Part shown: positions 1-9,389 of the stretch, piece after piece | Layout: every line of letters begins with the position of its first letter | Numbering within the stretch: the first letter of the stretch is position 1 | NCBI GenBank assembly: GCA_016342355.1 | Contig: JAEINP010000022.1 | Span: forward strand, 1-64,000 | Length of the DNA stretch: 64,000 bases | Origin: Desulfatibacillum sp. | GTDB taxonomy: Bacteria; Desulfobacterota; Desulfobacteria; Desulfobacterales; Desulfatibacillaceae | Direction: 5' to 3' | Position numbers and translations under genes: made by a program | Notes under the pieces: generated by a model | What the model saw: the letters and a program-made list of their open reading frames with translations, nothing else | What the model was told of the DNA's origin: nothing | Database searches by the model: none

Positions 1-3000
1 CGTTCCTTGGGCAGGATCATCGGTCTGGTAATCCTGGCGCTTTTTGTGCTCGGCCTTGCGCCTTCCTCCGGACTGGCCAAAGTCACGTACACCGTCAATA
101 TTGTGGATCAGGACGAGAATGATTTGGATGGTGTTCAGTTTACACTCAACCGATTACAGAAGGGGAGGTGTGACGAGCAGACTTGGATTAATTTTTCCGG
201 TACTTATGAAATTGATACCAGAAGAACATGTAACTACGAGATTCATTTTCCTGTAGTGAATGGTTACAGCCTCTCAACTCCGGCCCTATTGAATGCTCTC
301 CAATGGGAATCCGGAAATAGTTACACCTACACGGCGATCTATATAAAAATTCCTGATAAAGTCACTTTCAAAATGGACCTCACTTTCGATGGGCCCACGG
401 ATAACGCAGCCCAATGGAAGGTCTCCAGCGGCTGTACCTCTGTAGACTCGGGTTGGCTCAATAGCGGCGCCACCTACTCCTTTGATGACCCGGGATCCGC
501 TTGTGACTATGAATTTGAATTCAAGGACGTGGATTATTACGAATCACCCGCTTCGTTTACTTTGAACAAGTCGGCTCAACTGGCCCCTTATGACCTGACG
601 GCTCAATACGTTCCCAACGTGGTCAGGGTTTCTGCCACCCTGGAGCCTCAACAGGCCGTGGACGCCGGAGCCAAATGGAAAGCAGTGCGCAGCACCGAAG
701 CAGGATGTCTTTTCGAAGACTCAGGCCCGTTGGACTCGGGCCAGGAATATGTTTTTCAGGATATTACGAAAAATTGTACATACACCGTTCAGTTCTCGGA
801 CGTTACCGACTGGGTTACGCCCACCGAGGTCACTTACACCAATGTGGCGCCAAGTCCGAATGTTTATCACATAGGGCCTTTTAATTACGAAGCCCCCACA
901 GGACCCATTTGCGACGATTTCGATGACGGCGTCCTTGACGCCCATTGGCGTTTTGCCGATATGACCAATTCCTGGAGTGCAGCCGAGGTGGAGGAAAAGA
1001 ACGGTAAGCTCTACCTCTCGGGCAGGGGCTCCTCCCAGTTCTCCAGCGTGGATGAGTACGCCGCCACATACCTGACTGAAGTTTCGGGCGATTTTGAAGC
1101 GGTTGTGGAAGTGGTCAATAAGAATGTTACCGCCACCTGGGGCAAGTGCGGCATCCTTTTCAGAAACGACCTTTCCGACGCCTACCACGCCACGGGATAC
1201 GGCTTTGTGGGCCTGGCTGATAACGAGGGCTGGTGTATGTACACCGATGCCAACAACAACGGAATTCTGGAAACCACTCAGTGCCAGAGTACCTCCTATG
1301 CCCCAAGCTGGGTGAAACTGGAAAGAGTGGGGGATGTGTTTACAGGGTATTACTCCACCGATGGCAATACCTGGACCACCATTGTTTCCAGGACCATCTC
1401 CTCTGCCCACGATGCCATTGACGTGGGCCTTTTTGTGGTCAGTTATAATGATAATAAGACCAAGACTGCTGAATTTGATAATTTTTGTATTACACCGGCC
1501 GCTGAAAAAGTGGCTTTCTCCGCCAAGATAGAACCCCCGGGGGCCAGGGCAAATGGCCGCTGGAAACTATATAATAATGACACCGGCCAGTGGGAAACAG
1601 GCTGGCTGGAGCATGACCAAACAGCCAATGTCCTGGCCAATAACTCCTACGACATCTATTGGAGCGATATTGATGGCTATCTGGAGCCCACCCCCAATCC
1701 GGTGTCCTCCAAAATCATCCCTACAGACACCCCCGGCAATACCTGGACGGGCGATTACACCGCCATAGTGACCACAACCACGACTACCTTACCAACTACG
1801 TCCAGCAGCACCACCACCACTACATCCTCCACGTCCAGCACCACCACCACTACAACCATACCCGGATTCCTGTGCTTGCCCCTTGCCGACGTGCCCATGG
1901 AAACCCAACTCCAGGCAGCCCCCGCCAGCATCATGTTCGTTTTGGATGACTCGGGAAGCATGGACTGGTGTTTCATGACCAGTGAAAGCGATGGCCTGTT
2001 TAGCAGCAAGTACTACAACTGGTTTATGTCCGATGCTGCCTATTCCACCGGGGCATACCTGACAGACCATACCAAGTGGAAAGCCAAGTACCACGGGTAC
2101 AACCGTATGTACTACGACCCTTCGGCTATCTACAAACCGTGGCCCAGTTTTTCCAATGCCGATCTCAACACCCCACGGTCCGACCCCACGCTGGCCTCGC
2201 CTACCCTGGCCCTGGCTGATACCTATGTCACGGTAGATTTGGAATTCGTTGTGGACGATCTGGATGCCTCGCCCGAGTTTATGACCGTTTTGGAAAATGG
2301 GGCTGTTTTCGGTACAGCTTCCAGTTCCCAGGCCGTCATAGACAGCCATTATCTTTACTCCGACGCAATAGGGGATTACACGGTCTCCTGGACTCCGGTG
2401 GGCCTGCCTGCCGGCACTTACAAGCTCTATGTGAACTGGGTGACAAGTTCCGGCAGATCCGATAACGTGGTATACACAATCAACCACGCAGCCGGGTCCT
2501 CCCTAACCCCTGCTTACGACCAGTCCACCAATGGCGGCGTTTGGCAGCAATTGGTCACGACGGGACAATCGGAGTTCAACTTCACCGGAGACCCCTCCGA
2601 AAATGTTACCCTAAGCTATTCTATAACCGGGTCTCCCACGAACCAGATTTGTGCTGACGCCGTGAAGTGGGTTCCCGCTTCAGGGCCAACCTCGGTGGAT
2701 GTTAAAAACGCCCACTATTACGTATACTCCGCATCCAAGGACGCCTATTACCTCGTGAACCTGGACGGCGCCAAACAGTATTACCGCTTCGGCAATAACA
2801 ATACCAATTATGTGAATGAGGCGTACTTGGTTCCTGACCCGACACCCCCCAGTGACATCCTGGGTTATACCAAATACGGCCTGGAAAGAACCTACACGGA
2901 AGAAATCCAAAACTTTGCCAACTGGTTCTCCTTTTATCGTAGACGCGAACTGGCCGCCAAGGCCGCTGTGGGCTCTGTGGTCGATAGTATGCAGGGCGTC

Positions 3001-5721
3001 CAGATAGGGCTTTATACCATCAACTCATCCAGCCACCGGCTGGGAGTCAAACAGGTCCGGATTTCCACCACAGCCGGGGATGGAAGCCAGACGTTTACAG
3101 ATGACAGCAGCGCGGTTCTGGATGTTCTTTACGACGCCCAAAGCTCGGGCAGCACCCCTTTGCGGCTTGGCCTGAAAAACGTCGGGGAATATTTTACGGA
3201 AAATGGAAGCTCCAAACTCACCAGCGGCTGGCCATATTTCAGTTCTGCGGGTGGCGGGGACTGCCAGCAATCCTTCGCCATTGTCATGACGGACGGCTAT
3301 TGGAACGGTGCCGATCCCTCCGTGGGCAACCAGGACGGTGACCAGGGAACGCCATATGCAGACAGTTATAGCAACACCCTGGCTGACGTGGCCATGAAGT
3401 ATTACAAAAACGATATTTCCCCCACTTTGGGTAATATGGTGCCCACCAGCTTTACCGACCTGGCGACTTACCAACACATGGTCACCTACGCGATTTCCTT
3501 CGGTGTTACTGGCAGCCTGAACCCTGAAGATTTCGATCTGTATAACAGCAATCCCAGCGCCAGGGTCTACCCCACATGGCCCAATCCCACCGATGCCGAG
3601 AAAAACAAGATCGACGACATGTGGCATGCTTCGGTCAACGGCAGGGGCCAATTCCTCTCAGCTTCCAATCCCGCCGAACTGGTGGACTCGCTCCAGGCCC
3701 TGCTCCAGGATGTTATCTCGCGCATCGGTTCGGGCGCTTCGGTTTCGGTGAACGGCGATGAATTGCAAACTGGCACTATGACCTTTCAGTCCAGTTATTC
3801 TGCGGACGGTTGGACCGGCGACCTTAAGGCCTATAGCCTGGATGTAGACACCGCCGCCATTAATTTGGATGTGGCTGTCTGGTCAACCCAAGAATGGGTG
3901 GACGACGCAGACTGGGATTCGGACCGGATCATGGCGACGTATAATGGATCGGCTGGAGTGCCTTTCCGCTGGAATAATATCTCCACATACCAACAAGCGC
4001 TCATTCTTGACGAGGACAGGCTAAACTATCTCAGAGGCGATGATTCCAACGAAGCTCACAATGGCGGCGCCTTGCGGGATAGAAACCATAAACTGGGCGA
4101 CCTTGTGCATTCCGCACCCAATTATTATGAAGACGTCCTTTATGTGGGCGGCAACGACGGCATGCTCCATGCCGTGGATCCCAACAACGGTTCGGAACTC
4201 TGGGGTTATTTCCCGCTGCGTGTCTTCCATAACCTTTACCAGTTGGCCGAAATCAACTATTCCCATAACTTCTATGTGGACCTGACGGCCAGCACACGCT
4301 CCGCTAGCGGCACAGATCTTCTGGTTGGGGGTCTGGGTAAGGGTGGCAAGGGATATTTTTGCATCGATATAACCAACTCCAAGGGCATCTCCTCGGAGGA
4401 AGGCCTGGCAAGCTCTGTGCTATGGGAATACCCCAGAAACAATACCCCGGCCGCAGACCTGGCTGATTTGGGATTCAGCTTCAGTAAAGCCTGGATCATT
4501 CGCACCACACAAGGATGGAACGTTATATTCGGCAATGGGTACTCCAGTGACAACCAAAGCGCGGTGCTTTTCATACTGGACGCCATGACCGGGGAACTTA
4601 TCCGAAAAATTGATACCGGTGTCTCCGGGGTCTGTAATGGCCTTTCCACCCCCTTGCCAGTGGATACCGACTACAATGGCGTGGTCGATGCGGCCTATGC
4701 CGGTGATCTTAAAGGCAATCTGTGGAAATTCGACCTGACCAGCGGCAACCCGGCCGAGTGGGGAGTGGCTTTCACCGATGGCGGGACTCCCAAGCCTCTT
4801 ATCAAAGTGCAGGGCCCGGGCGGCACGGAACAGCCCATCACCACCGCCCCGGTTGCCATGGCTCACTGCGACAGCACTCTCCCTGGAGCCCTGGTAATAT
4901 TCGGAACCGGCAAATACCTGGGTGACACCGACTTTGATAATTCCCAAGTTCAGTCCCTCTATGGAATTTGGGACTTTGCGGCCGATTCCAGCCAGTACCT
5001 TGGCCTCTTGAACAACGCCACGGGAACCGTAACCAATAACACCGCCGTGGTGGTGGAACAAACCGAAGAAGCATGGGTTGCTGAGTTTGGTTCTGAATTA
5101 CGGGTCATGAGTGATGTGGAAATCGAATGGGTCGCCGAAGACACTGACACCGCAGACCTGAACGACTACAAGGTCGTTAATTTGGGCTGGTATTTTAACC
5201 TGCCAATTACCAAGGAACGGATAGTCACGGAACTTACCCTGCGAGCCAGCGCCCTTACCGCCATTTCCACCATACCCAAAGACTCCATGTGCTCAGCAGG
5301 CGGTGAATCCATGCTCATGCAGATTGACCCCTGTAATGGAGGGCGTTTTACCATGCCCAGAGCCGACATGAACGGCGATGGCATCATAGACACCGATGAT
5401 ATGGTTAAAATTACTGACGAAGATGGAAATGAAATCAGCGTTCCTCCCTCTGGCGTTAAGGTCAATGGAAGGCTTCATGAGCCCATTTTTATAGGACTGC
5501 CAAAATACATATTGCGCCCTACGACCGATCCTCCGACCGATCCTCCGACCGATCCTCCGACCGATCCTCCGACCGATCCTCCGACCGAAGATGAGAATCT
5601 TTACAACATGGGCGGTTATAATGTGGATTTGCAGGTGGAAAATGAAGGGGACGCAAGTATAAACACGCGGCCAGTGATTGGCGAGGGTACGGGAGTGCAA
5701 TTTTGGATGGAAGTGGATTAA
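1..5721 (+). CDS. pilY1: PilY1-like type IV pilus tip adhesin (5' end probably outside window)
   Basis: A secreted pilus-biogenesis protein and adhesin thought to sit at the type IV pilus tip. A hydrophobic signal segment opens the visible protein. The frame is open to the left edge, so the start is probably upstream; TTG at 7 is the only visible start and has no ribosome site. Numbering from that TTG: three roughly 90-residue repeats, each with a Cys pair (about 24-295); a concanavalin/DUF1349-like segment (about 297-500); a fourth repeat lacking the cysteines (about 508-590); a Thr/Ser linker; a vWA-like MIDAS (D647-x-S649-x-S651) interrupted by a golvesin-like beta segment (about 738-905); and the C-terminal PilY1 propeller. 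The propeller holds the PilY1 calcium loop D1553-x-D1555-x-N1557-xxx-D1561. A second EF-hand-like DxNxDGxxD lies at 1787-1795, followed by a (TDPP)n tract. The PilY1 assignment rests on the propeller, vWA and calcium loop; the roles of the N-terminal repeats are unknown. Confidence 0.9.
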   Translation, partial: RSLGRIIGLVILALFVLGLAPSSGLAKVTYTVNIVDQDENDLDGVQFTLNRLQKGRCDEQTWINFSGTYEIDTRRTCNYEIHFPVVNGYSLSTPALLNALQWESGNSYTYTAIYIKIPDKVTFKMDLTFDGPTDNAAQWKVSSGCTSVDSGWLNSGATYSFDDPGSACDYEFEFKDVDYYESPASFTLNKSAQLAPYDLTAQYVPNVVRVSATLEPQQAVDAGAKWKAVRSTEAGCLFEDSGPLDSGQEYVFQDITKNCTYTVQFSDVTDWVTPTEVTYTNVAPSPNVYHIGPFNYEAPTGPICDDFDDGVLDAHWRFADMTNSWSAAEVEEKNGKLYLSGRGSSQFSSVDEYAATYLTEVSGDFEAVVEVVNKNVTATWGKCGILFRNDLSDAYHATGYGFVGLADNEGWCMYTDANNNGILETTQCQSTSYAPSWVKLERVGDVFTGYYSTDGNTWTTIVSRTISSAHDAIDVGLFVVSYNDNKTKTAEFDNFCITPAAEKVAFSAKIEPPGARANGRWKLYNNDTGQWETGWLEHDQTANVLANNSYDIYWSDIDGYLEPTPNPVSSKIIPTDTPGNTWTGDYTAIVTTTTTTLPTTSSSTTTTTSSTSSTTTTTTIPGFLCLPLADVPMETQLQAAPASIMFVLDDSGSMDWCFMTSESDGLFSSKYYNWFMSDAAYSTGAYLTDHTKWKAKYHGYNRMYYDPSAIYKPWPSFSNADLNTPRSDPTLASPTLALADTYVTVDLEFVVDDLDASPEFMTVLENGAVFGTASSSQAVIDSHYLYSDAIGDYTVSWTPVGLPAGTYKLYVNWVTSSGRSDNVVYTINHAAGSSLTPAYDQSTNGGVWQQLVTTGQSEFNFTGDPSENVTLSYSITGSPTNQICADAVKWVPASGPTSVDVKNAHYYVYSASKDAYYLVNLDGAKQYYRFGNNNTNYVNEAYLVPDPTPPSDILGYTKYGLERTYTEEIQNFANWFSFYRRRELAAKAAVGSVVDSMQGVQIGLYTINSSSHRLGVKQVRISTTAGDGSQTFTDDSSAVLDVLYDAQSSGSTPLRLGLKNVGEYFTENGSSKLTSGWPYFSSAGGGDCQQSFAIVMTDGYWNGADPSVGNQDGDQGTPYADSYSNTLADVAMKYYKNDISPTLGNMVPTSFTDLATYQHMVTYAISFGVTGSLNPEDFDLYNSNPSARVYPTWPNPTDAEKNKIDDMWHASVNGRGQFLSASNPAELVDSLQALLQDVISRIGSGASVSVNGDELQTGTMTFQSSYSADGWTGDLKAYSLDVDTAAINLDVAVWSTQEWVDDADWDSDRIMATYNGSAGVPFRWNNISTYQQALILDEDRLNYLRGDDSNEAHNGGALRDRNHKLGDLVHSAPNYYEDVLYVGGNDGMLHAVDPNNGSELWGYFPLRVFHNLYQLAEINYSHNFYVDLTASTRSASGTDLLVGGLGKGGKGYFCIDITNSKGISSEEGLASSVLWEYPRNNTPAADLADLGFSFSKAWIIRTTQGWNVIFGNGYSSDNQSAVLFILDAMTGELIRKIDTGVSGVCNGLSTPLPVDTDYNGVVDAAYAGDLKGNLWKFDLTSGNPAEWGVAFTDGGTPKPLIKVQGPGGTEQPITTAPVAMAHCDSTLPGALVIFGTGKYLGDTDFDNSQVQSLYGIWDFAADSSQYLGLLNNATGTVTNNTAVVVEQTEEAWVAEFGSELRVMSDVEIEWVAEDTDTADLNDYKVVNLGWYFNLPITKERIVTELTLRASALTAISTIPKDSMCSAGGESMLMQIDPCNGGRFTMPRADMNGDGIIDTDDMVKITDEDGNEISVPPSGVKVNGRLHEPIFIGLPKYILRPTTDPPTDPPTDPPTDPPTDPPTEDENLYNMGGYNVDLQVENEGDASINTRPVIGEGTGVQFWMEVD
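5521..5592 (+). repeat. 12-bp tandem repeat encoding Thr-Asp-Pro-Pro
   Basis: Five near-perfect copies of ccgaccgatcct plus a diverged partial copy lie inside the 3' part of pilY1. The unit is a multiple of three, so copy-number change would alter linker length without breaking the frame. Confidence 0.95.
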
Positions 5722-5802
5722 CGGGCATTAATAACATACTACCCTTATCAAACATGGGCGGGCCAAGAAGCCGCCAAAGGGCGCGAGCCCACGGAGAATA
5801 TC

Positions 5803-6204
5803 ATGAAAACAATCAACCTGCATACCTTGATAAGGTTGGCGCACGTTGCTGTGGCGTTGGCGCTCGTTGTCGGATTTTTCCCTTCCAACACCCTGGCGGC
5901 TGGCGAAGGGGACATGGTGGAAATCAATTCCGTCCCCCGGGTTTTCAGCCAAACGGCCATTGAACAGAACCTCAGGGAAAACCGCGGTATCCCCTGGTTC
6001 AATGGAACAGGCTATATCGACCAGGTGGTGGAAAACGGATTCATTGTGGACGACAAAGCCCTTACCGGCTTTAACGTGGATCTCCGGTCCGAAGCCTCGG
6101 GCCAGCCCCTGCCATCTTCCAACTTCAAGCCGGGAGTCAAGGTCGGTTACGTCCTCAACTCCAAAAATGCTCTTGTTTCCCTATGGCTGTTAAAGGAACA
6201 ATAG
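5803..6204 (+). CDS. Small exported protein downstream of pilY1
   Basis: A 133-residue protein with a clear signal peptide (hydrophobic core about residues 12-30, likely cleavage after TLA-A). The mature part is about 100 residues. It has a central GYID-xx-VVENGFIVDD stretch and a C-terminal beta-rich part, suggesting a compact beta fold. A GGAG ribosome site precedes the ATG. It starts about 80 bp after pilY1 and is followed by a strong terminator, so it is probably the last gene of the pilus operon. I do not recognise a named family. A pilus-linked periplasmic role is inferred only from position. Confidence 0.75.
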   Translation: MKTINLHTLIRLAHVAVALALVVGFFPSNTLAAGEGDMVEINSVPRVFSQTAIEQNLRENRGIPWFNGTGYIDQVVENGFIVDDKALTGFNVDLRSEASGQPLPSSNFKPGVKVGYVLNSKNALVSLWLLKEQ

Positions 6205-6237
6205 AGAACCTGTACACAAAACCCTTGCTTCTATCCA

Positions 6238-6268
6238 TGTGGCCCTATACTATTAGGGCCACATTTTA
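6238..6268 (+). terminator. Rho-independent terminator of the pilY1 operon
   Basis: A 10-bp perfect stem (TGTGGCCCTA / TAGGGCCACA) with a 6-nt loop is followed by TTTTAT. It lies between the small exported protein and the DUF4124 gene. Confidence 0.9.
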
Positions 6269-6305
6269 TAGATAGCTACACCATGATTTTCAAAAGGAGC
6301 CGAAG

Positions 6306-6836
6306 ATGAAGCTGATGAAAGCTCTAATCATTGCAGGGGTGGTCCTCGCCTTAGCGCCTTGCGTCTGCCTGGGAGAGTTTTACCGGTTCAAAGACGCAAG
6401 CGGCGCCTGGGTTTACACAGACAACCTTATGGAGGTCCCCCAGGACCAACGGCCTACAAAATACGAAGGCGTGAACGATGGCCTTTCGGAAAAGGAAAAA
6501 GCCGCTCAAAAATTGGAAAAGGAAACCAAAGCTGCTGTGCGCCAGCAAAAGCGCCAGGGCTTTTCCAAATCCGTGCCCTCGAATACCGACAAGGCTTTTG
6601 CAAACCTGAAAGCCGAGGAAAACGCCTTGGAAAAAATAAGCAATGATCTGAGAGCAGAACAGGGCGCCCTGCTCAAGATGAAAGAAAAGGCGAAAACTCC
6701 GGAGGAACAGGACAACATCAATATTAAAATGGTGGAATTGAACAAAAAAGTCATGACATACGAAAAACAACGGCAGGCCTACCTTAAAAAAGTGGATACC
6801 TATAACCGCATGCTTCAGAAAAAAATGGGCGATTAG
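6306..6836 (+). CDS. DUF4124-domain exported coiled-coil protein
   Basis: A 176-residue protein. A signal peptide (about 1-23) is followed at once by a DUF4124 motif, FYRFKDASGAWVYTDN, which is common in periplasmic proteins of proteobacteria. Residues about 60-176 are Lys/Glu-rich and predicted coiled coil. The start is supported by AAGGAG 7 bases upstream. It has its own transcription unit after the pilus terminator. The stop codon overlaps the stop of the convergent uracil glycosylase gene by a few bases. The biochemical role is unknown; DUF4124 proteins are often near pilus or envelope genes. Confidence 0.8.
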   Translation: MKLMKALIIAGVVLALAPCVCLGEFYRFKDASGAWVYTDNLMEVPQDQRPTKYEGVNDGLSEKEKAAQKLEKETKAAVRQQKRQGFSKSVPSNTDKAFANLKAEENALEKISNDLRAEQGALLKMKEKAKTPEEQDNINIKMVELNKKVMTYEKQRQAYLKKVDTYNRMLQKKMGD

Positions 6837-7543
6837 GAAGAACCCTGCAAATCCAGAACGCGCATTATGGCCTGCATATCCTGCCATACTGCGCGTTTTT
6901 TTTCGGGAGAAACCAATAACTCGACGGGATGATGGGTAGGCATGACCCTCATGCCCAAATAAGGCTGAAATTTCCCCCGGGCGCGGGAAAAAGGCAACTC
7001 CTGCTTCAAAATGGATTCCGCTACTGTTTGCCCTAAGGCGCAAATTATCCGGGGCCGTACTTCCTCCACCTGCTTCTTGAAAAAACGGGAGCACGCACGG
7101 ATGCATGTCGGATCAGGCGCCTGGCCGTCAGCCACAGGGCACTTGACCAGATTACACATGTACACGCTCTCCCGGTTCAAACCCATGGCCTTGATGATGT
7201 TGTCCAGTAGCTCCCCCACTTCTCCCTGAAAAGGCAAACCAACCCTGGCTTCCTCCCGGCCAGGGGCAAGGCCGACAAACATGACTTCCGCCTTGGAATC
7301 ACCTTGGGCGAAAACACCCACCTCCCGGTTCTTGTGCAACGCACACTCTGTGCAGCTCGATGCCTCAGTTTGGGCCTGTGCAAGAGGGCCGTGGGTTGAC
7401 AAGGAGTTATGCGCCAAACCCCGGGCCAAAATCTCCAAAGTCTCCGGGGAACAATCAAATCCCAAAATTCCCTGGTCTGTCAACAAACGCAAATGACTGG
7501 CTATGGATTGGGCCATTAAGGCCAGGGAAACAGGCCGGGTCAT
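6833..7543 (-). CDS. Family 4-type Fe-S uracil-DNA glycosylase
   Basis: Excises uracil from DNA to start base-excision repair of deaminated cytosine. The four cluster cysteines of the family are placed as expected: Cys64 and Cys67 (CTEC), Cys135 (NLVKC) and Cys151. The 135-151 spacing of 16 equals that of the Thermus enzyme as I recall it. Motif 1 reads GLAPGREE instead of the commoner GEAPG, and motif 2 is HHPVELL. The N-terminal extension (about 60 residues) is usual in this lineage. I chose the ATG that overlaps the coaBC stop as ATGA because GGAG stands 7 bases before it; a longer in-frame ATG lies 15 bases upstream. Translational coupling to coaBC is likely. Confidence 0.85.
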   Translation of the reverse strand: MTRPVSLALMAQSIASHLRLLTDQGILGFDCSPETLEILARGLAHNSLSTHGPLAQAQTEASSCTECALHKNREVGVFAQGDSKAEVMFVGLAPGREEARVGLPFQGEVGELLDNIIKAMGLNRESVYMCNLVKCPVADGQAPDPTCIRACSRFFKKQVEEVRPRIICALGQTVAESILKQELPFSRARGKFQPYLGMRVMPTHHPVELLVSPEKKRAVWQDMQAIMRVLDLQGSS

Positions 7544-8760
7544 GCGGGCGCTCCGCATTCAGGCAAAAAAGCCAAGGCTTTGTCTAAAATGGCATGGGCC
7601 GCTGTTTCCTTGCTCATGAGCCCAAGAGAATCCTCCGTTCCATTGCAGGAAAAACAGGTGATCTTGTTTGTATCCGCTCCAAATCCGGAGTCACTAGGCC
7701 CAATCAGGTTGGCGGCGATCATGTCCAGATTCTTCTTTTTCAGTTTTTCCTGGGCGTGGGCTGCCAGCTTTTCCGTTTCAGCGGCAAATCCGATCAGCAC
7801 CTTGTTCCCCTTTTTCTTTCCCAATTCCAAAAGAATGTCCGGGTTGGGAACAAGTTCCAGGGTCATGGCGTCTCCGGATTTTTTGATTTTTTGCTCCGCC
7901 CGGGTCTGACAACGATAATCTCCCACCGCAGCGGTTTTGATGATGATATCCGCTTGATCTGCCTGCGCCAAAACAACCTCGGCCATCTCAAGGGCCGTGG
8001 TCACCTTGTGAACCGCCACATTTTCAGGCGGGCAAAGACTCACCGGCCCCGAGACCAAAATCACCCTGGCCCCGCGATGCTCTGCGGCCCTGGCTATGGC
8101 ATAACCCATCTTCCCCGTGGAAGGATTGCTGATAAACCTCACTGGGTCGATGGGCTCCCGGGTAGGCCCTGCCGAAACCAACACGCATTTGCCCGCCAGA
8201 TCCTGCTTGGTTAAGAGCCTGATAATCCGGTCCGCAATTTTGTCAGGATCAGGCAACCGGCCTGGTCCAACGTCTCCACACGCCAGAAAACCCGCTCCAG
8301 GCGCCATAACGGAAAAGCCGTAAGACGCCAGCTTACCCAGGTTTTCCTGCACAATGGGGTTTTCAAACATTTTGGTGTTCATGGCAGGGCATACCAGCTT
8401 GGGGCAGACAGCCGCCAAAACAAGGGTGGAAAGCGGGTCATCCGCAATGCCGTTAGCCATCTTGCCCACAATATTGGCCGTGGCCGGGGCAATGACCACC
8501 ACATCGGCGTCCTGAGCCCAGGCTATATGCCTGATGGAGTTGTCGGTATCCCGGTCCCACATGTCAGTGTATACAGGTTGTTCCGTAAGGGCTTGGAATG
8601 TGGCGGCGCCTACGAATTTCTGGGCGCTTTGGGTCATAACCACCCGCACAATGGCGCCTTCGGTGGTCAAAATTCGGACCAACTCCACGCTCTTATAGGC
8701 TGCTATCCCACCAGAAACACCCAGCACTACAGTTTTGCCTGCCAAGGGGTTGTGATTCAC
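7540..8760 (-). CDS. coaBC: Bifunctional phosphopantothenoylcysteine decarboxylase / phosphopantothenate-cysteine ligase
   Basis: Catalyses two consecutive steps of coenzyme A synthesis: ligation of cysteine to 4'-phosphopantothenate, then FMN-dependent decarboxylation to 4'-phosphopantetheine. The flavoprotein (CoaC) half covers about residues 1-185, with His78 (HIAWA), the PAMNTKM motif (125-131) and the active Cys161 (ACGDVG); these correspond to H75, N125 and C158 of E. coli. The synthetase (CoaB) half follows, with SAGPTREPIDPVRF, the STGKMG nucleotide motif and KKKNLDMIAAN. At 406 residues the length is typical. It lies 11 bp after the lipoprotein gene and overlaps the glycosylase gene downstream. 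Confidence 0.95.
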   Translation of the reverse strand: MNHNPLAGKTVVLGVSGGIAAYKSVELVRILTTEGAIVRVVMTQSAQKFVGAATFQALTEQPVYTDMWDRDTDNSIRHIAWAQDADVVVIAPATANIVGKMANGIADDPLSTLVLAAVCPKLVCPAMNTKMFENPIVQENLGKLASYGFSVMAPGAGFLACGDVGPGRLPDPDKIADRIIRLLTKQDLAGKCVLVSAGPTREPIDPVRFISNPSTGKMGYAIARAAEHRGARVILVSGPVSLCPPENVAVHKVTTALEMAEVVLAQADQADIIIKTAAVGDYRCQTRAEQKIKKSGDAMTLELVPNPDILLELGKKKGNKVLIGFAAETEKLAAHAQEKLKKKNLDMIAANLIGPSDSGFGADTNKITCFSCNGTEDSLGLMSKETAAHAILDKALAFLPECGAPA

Positions 8761-8771
8761 AACAAGACCTC

Positions 8772-9275
8772 CTATTCAGCCAGGCCCGATTCCTTAAGCA
8801 AACCGGCGCCAGGGGCCATATCGCTGCCGGGCGCCACCCATACTTCCAGGTTAGTGGTGATGGAATTAGCACGCACATTAATAACACAGGTACGATTTTC
8901 CTTCTTGAACAACATCAGGGTCCGGGGAGTCCTCACAACGCTTACCAACGCCCAGTTGTCCTTAATCATATTGTTCTCGAAAAACGCCACCAGGGAATTG
9001 ACTTCCACACGGCCGGAAAGCACAAGCACCCCGGCGGAAATTCCGGAAGCCCGGTACACAAAACAATTGTCCTTGTCCATCTTCAATTCCTGAGGAATTA
9101 ATACGTCATCAAAATCGTAATAAACCGGGGAAGGCTCGGGTGGGGCAGGGGTCATACTTGAACTCGAACCCCCGTTTTCGAAATTCATAGTTTTGCATGC
9201 TGTGGCAGAAAAAAGAATTGTCAGCACGAGTGTCATTAGAATGATGCCATGCATAAGGCCTTGTTTCCGTCTCAT
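8772..9275 (-). CDS. Putative lipoprotein, conserved in this lineage
   Basis: A 167-residue protein with a type II signal peptide: basic n-region, hydrophobic core and lipobox ATAC with lipidation at Cys27. A Ser/Pro-rich linker precedes a compact domain beginning PVYYDFDDVLIPQEL. The domain contains VLSGRVEVNSLVAFFENNM and ends EVWVAPG. The pattern is familiar from other sulfate-reducer genomes, but I cannot name the family. GGGAGG lies about 8 bases before the ATG. It is cotranscribed with coaBC by spacing, though no functional link is apparent. Confidence 0.75.
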   Translation of the reverse strand: MRRKQGLMHGIILMTLVLTILFSATACKTMNFENGGSSSSMTPAPPEPSPVYYDFDDVLIPQELKMDKDNCFVYRASGISAGVLVLSGRVEVNSLVAFFENNMIKDNWALVSVVRTPRTLMLFKKENRTCVINVRANSITTNLEVWVAPGSDMAPGAGLLKESGLAE

Positions 9276-9358
9276 GGTCGAAACCTCCCAACTCTAAAAA
9301 TTTGAGGAACCTTAAGGTTCCCGGAAATACATCCTGGCCTGTTTGATAAAACAGCACA

Positions 9359-9373
9359 GGGGGTGATACCCCC
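9359..9373 (-). terminator. Short GC-rich hairpin between glycosyltransferase and lipoprotein genes
   Basis: A perfect 6-bp stem GGGGGT/ACCCCC with a 3-nt loop lies just after the glycosyltransferase stop. The U-tract on the minus strand is poor, so it may be a weak terminator or an RNA-stability element. A perfect palindrome, gaaccttaaggttc, lies about 40 bp further along at 9307-9320. Confidence 0.35.
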
Positions 9374-9389
9374 CACCTTGTTTACATGC

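Noticed and set aside
5521-5592. CRISPR array
   Set aside because: The repeat units are 12 bp, directly abutting and in frame inside pilY1, with no spacers.
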